From Magnolia sinica (lineage: Eukaryota; Streptophyta; Magnoliopsida; Magnoliales; Magnoliaceae), in the NCBI RefSeq assembly GCF_029962835.1, contig NC_080588.1:18246001-18310000 (forward strand): a stretch of DNA of 64,000 nt, written 5' to 3'. Below are positions 45,680 to 58,500 of the stretch, one piece after another. How positions within the stretch are numbered: the stretch's first letter is position 1; each line of letters opens with the position of its first letter. A program made the translations under genes and the position numbers. The notes under the pieces are model-generated. The model was not told the origin of the DNA and ran no database searches. It saw only the letters and a list, made by a program, of their open reading frames with translations.

Positions 45680-48001
45680 ATAACAATCATATTCCTACGA
45701 CAATTAATCATGGCAAGCACAACGCCAAATTCCAAATGCATACAAACATTTCAACAAACACATGAATCACACTACTTACAACATAGACTATCGATATACG
45801 TAAAATGAAACAGATATCGCATTTGACATGTGAAATGGCACCCATGTCAGTAATAAATCATTAACTAACATTGAAAGCTTTGAAAACCATAACCTATACG
45901 AATATAGTCCGCACCTTAAACTAGAAAGTGCGCAACGGATCTGATTTGGACGATAAGTCTTCGTCAACGGCGACTAGATAACCTAAGGCATGAATTAAAT
46001 TAGCTACATCAATACTTAGACTATCTTAAGCTCCAAAACAGGTTAGGGTTTAATTGACTTACCCAAAAATGAGATTAGAATTGTCGAGATAACGATTCAA
46101 AAGCGATGGGTTAGGTACGCAGAGTAACTGGAAGGAATTTCAAGATGATTCACCAACTTCTCTCTCTCTTCCTCTCTCTTTTCTCTTAGCTAGGGTTTGA
46201 AAATTTCGTATGGAATTAGAGAGTGAGGGTTTAAGGTCTTTATATAGGCCTAAAATTGATGGAATTAGCCCCAGGGCCAAGGCATACTTAGGTTATAACC
46301 AAATCGGGTCTATTTCGAACCAATGGAACATTTCTGGAGGTCCTTTTACTGAATGCGGTCGGACTTAAGCTCACTGATAATGGATCTTAAGTAAGTTAAG
46401 TTTTCAGTCCGATCGGGTTTCCAGATCGTCCATGGCAGACCAATTTCAGTTCAACGGTCACCGAAACTCGATCAGGGCCACAAGCACTTTGACACGTGTG
46501 GGCCATCTTCCCTAATTCGAGGGTGAATTTGGGTCAGATTGCTTATAAATAGCGCGCAAGCGATATGACTGAGATTACTTAAATTCATATTTATTTTCTA
46601 AATAAATTCACCTTTCTCACACTCTTCACTCCGAACTCAAGCAAATCGTCTCAGGACATCATCTGGACTTAATTTTTGAGGTGATTTTCAAGTCTAACTA
46701 GGTGGTCATAATTGTCTAAGTTCATCACTATCGGACTTTTGACGTACGGTCCAGTCCAATACGAAGTTTTAAAGTACTCCCGAGAGCAACAGTGTTTAGA
46801 GTTGAATCCTAGGTTTCTAAGTAACGTAGCATTAGCGGTCCTACTCATTTTGGGTCTTGTAGTTCATATTTAAAGTGGTTCAAGCTAATTCTACCGAGTA
46901 TTCAGTTTAGTACTTAACCAAATTCTACCACAATTATGGCAGAATACGGTCCTAGGGCCATTCTATGCCCCATTTTTGGTTCTTTTAGTTATTATATTAT
47001 TTTAATTATTTTTCCAGTATTTCATCATCAAGTTTACCCTATCTCCATAAAATTTTATGAGATTTCATATTGTAGAAAAATTCTAAAAATTTCAGAAGCA
47101 GCAGCTGTCCAACAAGTGATTTTTGGATAGTTGTTACAACAACTTACTTTAAACTATATTAAATATTTTATTATATTTTTCATATATTTTTATATAAAAC
47201 TAGACTTATTTAGCTTTAATATGGTTTTTGAATCACCTAAATCAAAGTTATAACGAGAGAAATATGATTTTTCAAAATTGGACAAAATGCGCAGAAAAAT
47301 TGCAGAAAACGGGCTGCCCAATCCGCTGTACGAACGAGGCATCGCCAAACCAGCGAGCCCCTCGCCGGTCACTGGACATATGGGCAAGGACTCACCCCAG
47401 GGGCGATGTCCCCCCCCCCCCCTAGGGTTGCTGGAAACATGTGGGACCCACCCCGGGTCCCCCCGAATTGAGTCGTTTGGGCCCACGAGTCCGTCGAGGC
47501 ATTATCGGGTCTAATTTGCAAACGGAAATGGATTATGCAACATACAATATATGATTTTGGGGTAGGAGAAGCTAATCTATCCAATTAAACTATCTATTTT
47601 GTTAGATTCCAAAAGGTTAAGGGTTAAAAACTCATTTTATCCATTTAGTTACTATTTATGGTAAGTTTTAGTTTCGGTATTGTTCTTCATCATTTATACC
47701 CTAGGATTGGTGTATATTATGAATGTGCTTAGAAAAATTTGAAGGATAGGATGGTGAAAGGTGAGATCTCGAAGGAAAAGGGTTAAAAAGGAACTTTACG
47801 CTTTGGGATTGAGCTTTGAGAGTGTTATGGTTAACCCATTGCCTAAGGACGTCTAACTCTAGGTTGGCAAAAATCAGGGGTGTTACAGCGTTGCTCGTCA
47901 TTCCTTGGCTAATGGCCCATCGCCACATGTCTCGCAGGCTTGGCTCGAGATGGTTCGGCTCCGGGGATGACGGTTCGTCATGATTGCGGATGGCAACCTT
48001 G

Positions 48002-48012
48002 GGCTATATAAA
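48002..48012 (+). promoter_or_regulatory. TATA box of the antisense ORF
   Basis: 'ctatataaacc' lies about 150 bp upstream of the ATG at 48,158, on the strand opposite to the Tat gag-pol. It is followed by a pyrimidine-rich leader. It is a plausible promoter for antisense transcription. Confidence 0.55.
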
Positions 48013-48157
48013 CCTCTATACCCCTCCCTAGAGCAACTTTATTTTCAATTTTCTATGAAGGTGCTTGCTACAGAAGTTCCATGGAGCAGGCAATTTTCGA
48101 TGAGTCTTTCCTCCTCCCGGCCTTCTTTTAGTTTTTTCTTTTTACTTTCAATCTGCA

Positions 48158-49961
48158 ATGTCGAACGGATCGGTTGAGATTCGGGAGGGATACGCGTATG
48201 AAGGTGACTCTGGGCAGGGGAGTTTGGACTCCAGGCTCGAGGCCTCTGAGGGTCCTTTGGAAGCGATACCTCTCTATTCCCAGCCCAAAAAGGGTAAGGG
48301 CTTCAAGGCCAGTGCATCCCAAGGGCACAAAAAGAATACCCTGAGACCCGATGGGGAGGGTTATCGGCACAAAAAGAATACCCTGAGACCCGATGGGGGG
48401 GTTATCGCTAGGCCTTCAGGTGGACGAGCTGTGAAGCTCTTCCTTAGGGGCTTAGTGCTCGTCGAGTTCCAAATAGCTTGGGTTCGTGACGAATTTCAGA
48501 TCCCTAACTCTGTCCACATACGAGCCCATGCTCCCCATGATGCCCTGGCGAATCTGCTGAGGGTGACATCGCCATCTTCATCTGTGCTCTGTAATGTGGG
48601 CTTCAGCTTTCGTTGCACCCCTTCTTGCGCGCCTTGACAGCACCCCTAAAGTCAGCCCTCTGCCAACTCGTCCCCAACGCCTGGAGAATCTTGATGATGT
48701 CATATATGATATGGCACCAAGCTAAGAACCAGGAGCTAACGCCTGACGAGTTCCTGTCGCTATACCAGGCCAAACACGACCGTACCGAGCCATGCTGGTA
48801 CTACTTCGCTGCCCGGGCCCATCAACGTTCAGGCCTCATTCTCAGACTTCCTTCTTCTAACAAAGATTGGAAGAACAAGTGGTTCTGAGCTTCAGGGGAA
48901 TGGGAAGCACCTGCGGCTGAGCTCAGAAATCTGCAGGTCCGAGTGCCCACCAAATTCTTCACCATAGGTCTGATCCCGAGAGATGCTTGTCTCTTCCTTG
49001 ATTTTTAGACCTGAACCATTTTGACCGATCCTTATTCTTTTTTGTAGAATACCCAAAGGGAGCCCCCCCAGCTCTCCTCTCTTTTAAAGGCTCATGTTGC
49101 CAGAGCAAGATTGCGCACGGAAGAGTATCGCGTCTGGCACTATGTAATCACCCCGGATAATCTTCACCAGTCCGGGCTCTGTAAACTCAAGCCCCTCCCT
49201 TCTGCTCTAAGTCAGTATCACTTCATCACATTAAAGTTTTATAGACTCGGAGGTTTCCTTATCTTCTATTGCTTGTGCAAGTACGGCCGAAGCTTTCGGA
49301 TTAAGAAAGAGGAAGCCCCCACCCCTCAAAGAGATGCTGCTTACCGAACCTCGAGTAAAGATCACCGCTGGGAAGAGGAAGGAGACTCCTCAGACCGAGG
49401 TTTCTGTCGTTGTGGTTCTTGTCGCCATTATGTAGGTTAAAACTACAGCTGCATCTAGGGCAGAGGTTACCCTTACCCCAGCCATCCAACTAAACGCTAC
49501 CTCCCCTTGAGCCCCCGAGGCGCCCCCAACTACTTCCAAACATCCTCCCATTGCAATCCCTTCTTCCTCTGAGCACGAGGGGGTTAGTTAAGCTGCTGGA
49601 GGGATGCTCTTCCCCCCTGTAGATTAATGCTGTTGCGAAGCTAGAGCTCGAGGTCAGGAAAGCTAAGGCGGCCCAACGGGTTGATTTTGAGGCCTCGGTT
49701 GCCTCAATGATCGATGCTACCATTGAAGAGTACAAGTCTTCAGCGGAAAGAACCGTCGAGGCCAACAAGTTCTACTACTGCGGCTACAATGCTTGTATAG
49801 ACGATGTCCTGGAGTTATATCCAGACCTCGGCCTCGACGCCCTCGCTGTTGATGACGCCGGGGAGGAACCGGCCGAAGGCGCTCCTTCTAGCCGGGTTCC
49901 TGACTCCGAGGTTCCTCCTGCCTCTCAACCCCTTGGCACTGACCTTCTTCCTGCTAAGTAG
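48158..49961 (+). pseudogene. Antisense ORF of Tat element (Transposase_28-type domain)
   Basis: It lies opposite to gag-pol and downstream of integrase, where Tat-clade elements such as Grande and Retand carry an antisense ORF. The first exon-like piece starts at ATG 48,158. The conserved domain continues in another frame from about 48,610: LHPFLRAL, then LVPNAWRILMMSYMIWHQAK, LTPDEFLSLYQAKH and DWKNKWF. A 1-nt frameshift lies near 48,611. A TGA at 48,886 sits before ASGEWE. A GT-AG intron is likely at 48,967-49,046. The C-terminal part (49,707-49,961) has FYYCGYNACIDDVLELYPDL and an acidic, Pro-rich tail. The function of this family in the elements is unknown. A 42-bp tandem duplication lies at 48,325-48,407. 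Confidence 0.75.
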
Positions 49962-50626
49962 CTTTTAACCCTCTTTTTATGGTTGATTTCAAAGGATATT
50001 GTGACGCCTTGGCGTTATTTTGCATGCTTTTGGATGATGATGGTTGGATGATGATTTTTTTTTAATGTTGGTGGTTGAATGATGTTTTTAAATAGTCGAT
50101 TGAATGGTGATTGATGATTGTCGATTTGTTGAATATTAATTTGTCAAATGACGAGCCGACCTCTTCTATAAGAGTCTGCCTGCCGAAGGATTTCATCTCT
50201 ATACATGAGAGACGGTCCCTCGTAGCATATTCGGAAAATGAGTCGATCGGTCTGGTCAGATGGCCGACTCTTCTGCAGGACCTTATTCCTTATGGGGGTC
50301 CCCTGTAGATTACGTAGAACTGGACAGTTTTCTGTAAAAAGACGTGAATTTTATTGAAATAGTAGACTTATGACAAGGTGAGCCGATCGTTACATTGTTC
50401 CCTTTAGGAGTAGTAGACTTTCAAGTGGTCAGCATTCCACGGGTGCAGCAGGGGGCGCCCTTCCAAGCTGTCGAGTCGGTAGGAACCATATTTAGCCAAA
50501 CTGACAAGTCAGTAGGGACCTTCCTAATTAGGTCCCAAAGACCCTACCCCGGGTTTCGACTTGTTTTGGAACACGTGATGCAAGACTTAGTCACCTGGTC
50601 AGAAATGCCTTTTTTTGGTCTTGGAG
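49962..50626. other. Spacer between antisense ORF and pol
   Basis: The 3' region of the antisense ORF. It contains short 'tggttggatgatgat' repeats and a T9 run at 50,055. I see no gene. Confidence 0.4.
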
Positions 50627-51420
50627 TTATAGAAGTGGGCGACATGCTAATGCCGAGCTGCTATTCATAATCTGGTGGTATCCCTCAATTCTTCGAGTAG
50701 GCCAAGGCTCATCGCTATTTGGTTGACATTCTCCTTGTAGCGATATGACTGTACTTGGGCGGTAGGGAGTCCTATCATGACCAGAATGACTACTTCGGCA
50801 CCATAGGAAAGAGAGAATGATGTTTCCCCTGTTGCTGTCCGAGCTGTGGTCCTGTATGCCCACAACATGAGTGGGAGCTCATTGGCCCACGCACAGCCTT
50901 TTCCAACTTCATTTTAAGATGATCTTTTATTATTTTATTCACCGCCTTCGCCTGGCCATTTGATTTGGGATGTCGAGGTGATGAGTAGGCGTTCTTAATG
51001 CCGAGCCTTTGACACATGCTTGTAAACCTATCATTGTCGAACTGTTTCCCTTTGTCTGAGATAATGGTATCCGAGATACCAAATCAGCATACAATATTCT
51101 TCCAGATGAAATCGGTTACTTTCTACTCGGTGATCTTGGCAACAGGCTCTGCTTCGGCCCACTTGGTAAAATAATCTACTGTCACGATCGCATACTTGGT
51201 CTGACCCTTGCCCTGGGGTAGGGGGCTGATGATATCGATTCCCCACTGAGCGAAGGGCCAGGGTCCACTCATGGGGGTCAACTCTTTCGTCTGCTGCCTA
51301 GGGACGATTGCGAATCTTTAACACTTATCACACTTCTAGGTAAAATCTCTGGAGTCAGCCTGAATCATCGGCCAAAAGTATCACCTGACGAATGATCTTT
51401 TGTGTCAAAGGTCTGGCACC
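50627..51420 (-). pseudogene. Tat integrase, catalytic Glu replaced by Lys
   Basis: Minus strand. The core begins near 51,190 with DYFTKWAEAEPVAKITE, whose Asp is the first of the DDE triad. ISDKGKQFDN carries the second Asp. PRHPKSNGQAKAVNKIIKDH should carry Glu in SNGQAEAVN but has Lys. The C-terminal part has LWAYRTTARTATGETSFSL and VQSYRYKENVN. Several frameshifts and stops (after AKITE, among others) mean that no single frame covers it. A Zn-binding region is expected upstream at about 51.3-51.5 kb but is too decayed to show the His/Cys set clearly. Confidence 0.85.
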
Positions 51421-51539
51421 AGAATGGTTTTCGCATATTCCTTCGTGAATCTCTCTAATTACATACTCACCCTCGTCCGGTCGCAGGTACCTTAGATACA
51501 GTTAGGAAAATCCTTTCTTGTATAAAATATCTCCGATGA

Positions 51540-52120
51540 TAACATATCATGCCGATCTAACCCTCAGGCGTCGAGCCTCTAACCTGTCCTCAGGAACCTT
51601 CCCGTCCTCGAGGAACTTGACTATCGAGTCCATGCAACTCTTAATTACCTGCACAGGTTGGATGACTTCGTGACTGTCGATGCTTGGCCTACATAAGAAC
51701 TCCACCGGGATAAACCTCAAAATTCTCTCTTTAGCCACCAAAGCTAGTTTGGCAAGTGCGTCTGCGCAAGAATTCTCAGCCTTTAGTATTTGGCTGATGC
51801 AGTACTCCTGGAATTTCCCCATTAGCCTTTGAGCTTCGTTCAGGTAGGCTACCATTCTATATTCTTTTACCTCATACTCTGATGATATCTAATTTACAAC
51901 AAGCTGTGAGTCGCACTTGACGTTCAGAGCTCGGACTCCAAGGGCGGATGCCCGTCTGAGTTTGGCCTGCAAGGCTTTATATTCTGCTTCATTGTTGGAG
52001 GCTCAGAATTCGAGCCTCATTGCGTACTGAACTGTCATTGTGTCGGGAGCGACTAGAACGATCCTTGCTCCCCCTCGCTTTGAGTTTGATGAACCATCCA
52101 CAAACAATGACCACTTGTCC
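51540..52120 (-). pseudogene. Second (archaeal-type) RNase H of the Tat pol
   Basis: Minus strand. It reads FVDGSSNSKRGGARIVLVAP, ASNNEAEYKALQAKLRRAS and NVKCDSQLVVN, then SCADALAKLA. These supply the D...E...D...D pattern of an RNase H fold. A second RNase H downstream of the usual one is a known Tat-lineage trait. In-frame stops occur after RLEF and after VVN. The linker to integrase follows. Confidence 0.75.
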
Positions 52121-52257
52121 TCTGCCTCGGTCTCCTCGGCACACTAAGGGACATGAGTGACCGTAAGATTCCTTACCGAGCTCACGGGTGCATCTGAGCT
52201 AGATGCGTCTACCTCATTATTCTGAGTAGTGAATTTTGCTATGAAGTCAGCCACTGC

Positions 52258-53540
52258 CTAAACTTTGATCGCTGTCCTCGGCTGATATTCGATATCAAAC
52301 TCACTGAGCTCAACTACCCACTTGGTCAACCGTCCAGACACTTCGGGCTTCTGCAGCACTTGCCAGAGGGGTTGATCTGTGAGGACAATTATGTGGTGTG
52401 CTTGGATGTATGGACGTAGCCATCGAGCTGAAACGATTAGAGCTAAGGAAAGTTTTTCCATATCTAGATATCCCTTTTCTGCTGGGATCAATGCCTTGCT
52501 AACCTAGTAGACCGGGTATTACTTTTTCCCAAACTCTCTGACGAGAGCTGAGCCGACGACCACGGAAGACACGACTTAGTAGAGGAACAACAATTCTCAT
52601 TTCTCTGGCTTAGACAGCAACTGGGGTGATCCCAAATACTGCTTTAGTTGTTGGAACGCTTACTCGCACTTAGGAGTCCACTCTACCTTCTTACTACCCT
52701 TCAATTGTTGGAAAAAAGGGAGGCACTTATTTATGCCTCTGGAGATGAAGCAGTTGAGCACAGATACCTTTCCTATAAGACATTGGATTTCCTTCAAATT
52801 TTGAGGCGAGCTCATATCTAGGAGAGCCCTTATCTTTTCCAGATTGGCCTCGATTCCCCTCTGACTGACTTGAAAACTGAGGAACTTACCCAAACCTACA
52901 CTGAACACGCATTTGGTTGGGTTTAGCTCCATCCGATACTTCCAAATTATGGAGAAAGCCTTGGCCAGATCTGAGATATGGTCAACTAACTTGACACTTT
53001 TCACCAACATGTCATCGACATAAACCTCCATGGTCTTACCGATTTGCTGAGCGAACATCTTGTTCACTAGTCATTAATAGGTAGCCCCTGCATTCTTCAA
53101 CCCGAATGGCATGACCCGGTAGTAGTAGAGTCCCTTGTCTGTGATGAAAGCCATTTTTGTTTATCTGAGGAATGCATAACTATCTGATTATAGCCAGAAT
53201 ATGCATCCATGAATGTTAGGAGCTTGTGCCCGGCTGTGCTATCAACCAGTTGGTCAATCCTTAGGAGGGGGAAGCTATCCTTGGGGCAAGTCTTGTTAAG
53301 GTCAGAATAATCTATGCAGACCTGCCATTTTTCGTTGGTTTTTTTGACGAGCACAACGTTGGCGATCCAGTCGGGGTAGTGGACCTCTTCTATGAAGCCG
53401 ACATTGAGGAGTTTGGCAACCTCCTCAGCAATCGCCGTGTACTTCTCGGGCTCAAAAGCCCTCCTTTTTTGCTTAACTGGTTTATGCTTCAGATCTACTT
53501 TCAGTCTATGGACCATGACTTCTAAGGTGATGCTCAGCAT
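52258..53540 (-). pseudogene. Tat reverse transcriptase with first RNase H
   Basis: Minus strand. The N-terminal part, 53,540-53,097, has HYPDWIANVVLVKKTNEKWQ, VCIDYSDLNKTCPKDSFPL, IDQLVDSTAGHKLLTFMDAY (motif A Asp) and SGYNQI. The frame is lost before the MPFGL region. 53,067-52,660 has MEVYVDDMLVKS (the catalytic YVDD) and the thumb and connection. 52,491-52,258 has the RNase H part with HHIIVLTDQPL and GRLTKWVVELSEFDIEYQPR. The order and spacing are normal for a Gypsy pol. The catalytic YVDD is intact, but at least two frame changes and several stops make it inactive. Confidence 0.9.
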
Positions 53541-53543
53541 GTC

Positions 53544-54281
53544 CTAGTGGGACCATGCGAAGACATCTTTATGTTGTTGTAGAAAATTCAGCATCTGGTC
53601 CCGCTGCTCGGCACTCAATGATGATCCGAGCTGGACTGTTCTGGTCGAATCGACACCATCGAGCGAGAAGGTCAGGAGGTCCTCTATGGGGGAACTCTCC
53701 GCTGAGATGTTCTCTTTAGGGTCGAGCATATTGATTGTGAAGGCTTGCTTTGTCGAGCCCTTTCTAACCACTATGGAATAACATCGCTGAGCCTCTCACT
53801 GATCACCTCTGACATAGCCCACTCCCCTGACAGTAGGAAACTTCATCATCATGTGGTACGTGGACACTACTACTCTCATGGCGTTAAGAGATGGTTGCCT
53901 AATGATAACGTTATGAGTTAACGGTGCATTTACAACGAAGGAGTCTACCAGTAAAGTAACTTAGTTCTGACCTTCTCCAGCGGTGATCAGGAGAGAAATC
54001 GCTCCCTCTGAGATAACTTTGTCGCTTACGAAGCCATGCAGCAGGGTTTTTATAGGTCGGAGGCGTGACATGTCGATACCCATCTTATCGAATGCCTCGG
54101 AGTATAGGATGTCAGACGAGCTCCCAGTGTCGACTAGGATGCAGTATACTTTATGATTGGCTATCGTCATCACGACTACCAAAGCATCATCATGAGGATG
54201 TTGAATCCCATGCGCATCATCCTCTATAAATGTAAGACTACATTGGCTTACCCGAAGCTCCTTTCTCGGCCTATTAGCCAA
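53544..54281 (-). pseudogene. Tat aspartic protease and pre-RT linker
   Basis: Minus strand. 54,281-53,961 contains ALVVVMTIANHKVYCILVDT followed by GSSSDILYSEAF. Asp-Thr-Gly of the retropepsin site is intact. The spacer leads to 53,771-53,544, ending LNFLQQHKDVFAWSH, the segment that normally precedes RT in these elements. Frame is broken between the two. Confidence 0.85.
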
Positions 54282-54634
54282 GTGAATTGGTGTTCGGGGT
54301 CGGTACTCCGAGCATGGGCTTTACGGGCCTGGTTCGAGTCACCACCTCCGGACGGAACACCGTATATCATCCAAATTTCGATACCATCGAGTCTGCTTCT
54401 CTTCTTTTATGTACTAACGTAAGTGACCCTTGTGGATAAGGGTCTCGATTTCTTCCTTTAGGTCGACACAATCCCTGGTATTATGCCCATGGTCACGATG
54501 AAAGCAACAATATTTGCATTTATCTTTCTGACCTGCTTCCTTCTTCATGAAGTAGGCCAAAGTAATAGCCTTCTATCTTGGATATCCAATAGGATCTGCT
54601 CTGGAGATGTGTTGAGAGGAGTATACAAACTGAA

Positions 54635-55505
54635 TCAACTTTCAAGCTTTCTCCTCTGCCTTTGGGTGTGAGACAAATCCTCACATGCTCTCTTCCTGCT
54701 CATACCAGGTTGAGGTGGGACATCCTTATGCTTCTTATCCTTGAAAGGGTGCTTTGAGCTTTGGGCATTTTTTCGCAAGCTGAAGAATTCTTCAGCATTG
54801 GTATATTTCCGAGCTCGACTTATGAGTTCACTCAGGGTGGTTGGGGGATTCTTCCCTATCGAGAAGAGGAATCTCTCGTCTCTAAGCCCGCTGATCATGG
54901 CAGTCAGAGCCATCTTATCGGAATAATCGTCCACTTACAAAGCCTCCTCGTTAAACCAAGAAATGTAATCCTTCAATGGTTCTCCGCTTTTCTTCTTTAG
55001 GGTGAGCAGGTGAGTCGACGGCTTCTGACTCTTCTTCCCGACAATAAACTGCGTCCAGAAGGCCTTACTGAGTTCAGCGAATGTACTAATCGACTTTGTC
55101 TTGAGCTGCTGGTACTAGTTTCTCGTAGCCCCCATGAGGGTTATAGCGAATCCTCTACACATCATTGCTTTCGATATTGACTGATCTGCATCCAGGAGCG
55201 ATAAGACTCCATGTGTTCAGTCGGGTCCCTAGAACCTAAATATTGGATGGCAAGGGGCATCTTGAACCTCAAAGGCACTGTTGCGCCAATAATTTCACTA
55301 GTAAATGGAGGCTCGGTCTCCTCCATCATTGCTTCTACCGCAGTTGGAGCCTACGCATATTGATCTCGTTGCATGCTCTCGATCTGGTTTCGAAGCTCAT
55401 CAAGCTAAGATTTCCATGGATCTTTGTTCTCAGCAACTATTTTGTGAGGAGCATTGACCTCAGGCATCCTGTCCCTTCTTCTCCTTTCTAATTCATGGTG
55501 GAGGT
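54635..55505 (-). pseudogene. Tat gag, C-terminal two-thirds
   Basis: Minus strand. About 55,490-54,940 is the capsid-like part (RRRRDRMPEVNAPHKIV, EETEPPFTSEI, RDPTEHMESYRSW), in which the usual order of gag residues can be followed across stops. 54,934-54,635 reads MALTAMISGLRDERFLFSIG, PTTLSELISRARKYTNAEEF and a Lys/Arg-rich tail. A nucleocapsid Zn knuckle is not evident. The N-terminal part lies beyond the nested LTR at 59,997-60,391. Confidence 0.8.
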
Positions 55506-55509
55506 TAGT

Positions 55510-58500
55510 TGTAACACCCCGAACTTTTCAATACCCAAGTATTGGAAGTCCTTGAGTGTTACCATGAATTTAACCTATTATGTACACATATATGGTACCT
55601 ATGCAGCCAACCTAACCCTACATCTATCCTCCAATATGAATCAGACCAATTAAGAATGATCTCCATCCATAAATCAAGTCATCTGACCATTGATCATGTG
55701 GTCTGATATACATACCTTCTCTTAACTAAATTGGTGAATAACTCTTTATCTATAATGATTTAGATGTAAGTACTTTTATAAAAATTATTTAAAAATGGAT
55801 ATAGGACCATGTAGAACCATTAGATTTCACCAAACTCTTAGATCAGCAATAATTACAAAAATGCCATTAACATAGACCCCTAAATTCTAGATCACATAGT
55901 TCCCATGATCCATTTCATGTGAAATTTTATACCAAGCCTAATTGTCATAAATTAACCATACACATCAAATTTTAGCCCTTAAATCATAGTAAATTAGCTA
56001 CTTGGCCTCTACATCTGTCCGTACACTTATCAAATCAAGATTCCGACTCGTTCATCTTGTTCACCTTACATGAATATGCTTAACCCACCATTAAAATTAC
56101 AATCTGAGGAACTTATACACGTGAACAAGTCACTCGAATCTAACAGTATACGTGTCATACCCCTAAACACTCCAGAAACACACCTTATGACCATCCATTT
56201 ATGAAACTGACCGTACATCCACTGACATATATGGCCAAAGTGTTAACTATCAAGTGTCCTTATTTTTAACAAGTCATCTGTCCATCTGTCATATTTGGAT
56301 CCGCCAAACAGGCCATGTAAACATCATGGTAAACCGATCATCATGAAGATCTTAGGGTTTAAGTCCAAACTGCTCGGTAACTTGTCAATCAAAGGTGTAC
56401 AAATATTATTTTAGAATTTTGAAATATATTAGCCATTAAAAGAGAATCTTAGTCATCCTTGAGAGATCAGGGCTCAAATTTGGGTGACAGAAAGAGCATG
56501 TAGAATAACGATCACCCGTCAAATTTCACTTCGTTTAGAGGGTGAGGTTGTGGAGTACGGACGACAGAAGTCTGGACTAGAGAAAAGGGTAAGATTGTAA
56601 GTAAAAAACTAACCTCATGTATAACTCTTAAGCAATCTGTTTACGTAAGTTTCCTTTCATAATGAATTATCACTAATACATGGTTATAAAGTGTGGCCCG
56701 CCTGTGACTTAAAATTTCCCCATATGCTGGCCCCTGCCTTAACATGACCCCGCCAAACCAATGAATGGAGTAGATCTCACAAAGGGCATCATGAGTAGAC
56801 CCCACATGATATCATAGTCAAACACGATATCCCATGACATGGTTTCAGAAATGTTTTCACGTTAGACAGTTCCCACCTTTCCAAACGTGTTGTGGCGCAC
56901 TAAAACCTCAGATCTACTCCATACTTTGACTCATGGGCCAACACAATACGAGAGATCTGATGAAGGGAGTGGATTTATCAAGAGGCCATCCTAAGTGGAT
57001 CCATCAATGCCGTACAAACGAGCTGAAAGCAACATTCCCGTTGGTTATAACAGCAGACAAAAAAAATGGACGGGATAATGAATTAGACACCACGGTTCTC
57101 TGATTAGCATCCACTACACCAATCTAAACCGTCCGACTATAAGCCATTCCAAAACTGACCACTGCCACATGGTCAGTAAAGGAAGGAAGGAATCCGATGG
57201 AATTTACATTCCCCTGTTTCCAAACGAAGCTACCATAGAATGGAAGCTCCATCCGATCAGACCTCTTTACGGGGCCACAGATTAAGCGTTCTTACACCCA
57301 AGAACGTAGCTAGGACTTCCTTCTATGAGCCCCAGCTAATGGACGTCTCGGATCCGACCGGGGGAGAGAAGAAAAGATGTTTTGAAACCGGGTGCCGCAA
57401 GCGTTTTGCATGCCGATTTCAGCAACACTACAAATCATTCGGATAACCCAACCAAAACTCCAGCCTCTCTCCCAAATTAGAAAGAGAAACCACCATAAAT
57501 CCTCCGCATTGTCTCAATGACGGTGCTGTTGTTACGCATGACGTTACACAATCAAGGTGCGTAGCCGACTCTCTAGAAGCTTCAAAGCCATCTATAAAAG
57601 ACTACCATCAGATGCGCTATGAAACAAAACAGAGAGGAAAGAAAAGGGAAAAGAGAGAGGAGAAGAAAAGAGAGAAAGAAAAGAGAGGAGGATAGTGTGG
57701 GTACGCGGGTTTCTATGCTCCAACTCTAACCCGATTGAGTCAAGTAAGCTCGTTTCCTCCCCCTAATTAAAACTTCAACCCAAGCTAAAAATGGCTTCGA
57801 ACAGAGCCTCTAAAGGCACCCTGAAGTGAACTAAAAACCCAGGATTCACCAAGTCATGTGGGATCGGTAATGGGGCCCACAAACTAATTCAAAGTCAGGC
57901 CTTTTTCAAGCTCTAAGATAGACTGAAAATAGCCTAAAAATAGGCCATGGTTGGAGCTAGAGTCAGGCCTTAACGGGCCCTGATTCGAGTTAGGATTTCA
58001 AGACTCAGATGGACCATACTAGGAGCCGAGATCTGGCACCCATCAGGCCATGAAAATTACTAGAATCAGGCGCTCATCAAGCCTTGGATCGGACTAAAAA
58101 CCAGCCTCCTGCTGGTATAAATAAATGGGCTGAAGACGGTCCTTAGTTGGATTGAAGACGGGCTTTCCCCAGGCCATGTAATGCAGGTCTCAGCTGGGCC
58201 TTGAATCCAGCTGAAAACGGGCTGCACGTATCAAATAGGCCATGCCACATAACGGAGGGCCTCACCATAAAATCTGGTGAGCCTGGTCAAGTTTTGGGCC
58301 ACCCTTTGGACCACCTGGCTAGGCCGAACCAGGCCCAGTTCGGGCCTCAAATGTTGGGCCAATTTGGGCCTGAACTTGGAGTAAATCCCAGGCCCAATCT
58401 GGGCCATTTGAAGAATAAAATCTGGTGGGCCCAGCCGCTTTAAAGTGAGCCCAAGTGATTCTATTCATGGGCCATTCAAACCTTTAGTATGTTTAGAAGT

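Larger units (their letters stand above)
13112..47887 (-). mobile_element. Solo LTR (~4.0 kb) split by the giant CACTA element
   Basis: Left part 13,112-14,911, right part 45,680-47,887. On the minus strand it begins TGTAACACCCC at 47,887 and ends GGGCGTTACA at 13,112. The flanks GCATT (13,107-13,111) and GCGTT (47,888-47,892) form a near-perfect 5-bp target duplication. A minus-strand TATA box, 'tatataaag', lies at 46,238-46,246. No PBS, PPT or coding sequence is attached, hence solo LTR. The termini and length resemble the element at 55,510-59,996. All ORFs in it are short and incidental. An (AT)n run occupies 13,297-13,324. Confidence 0.7.
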
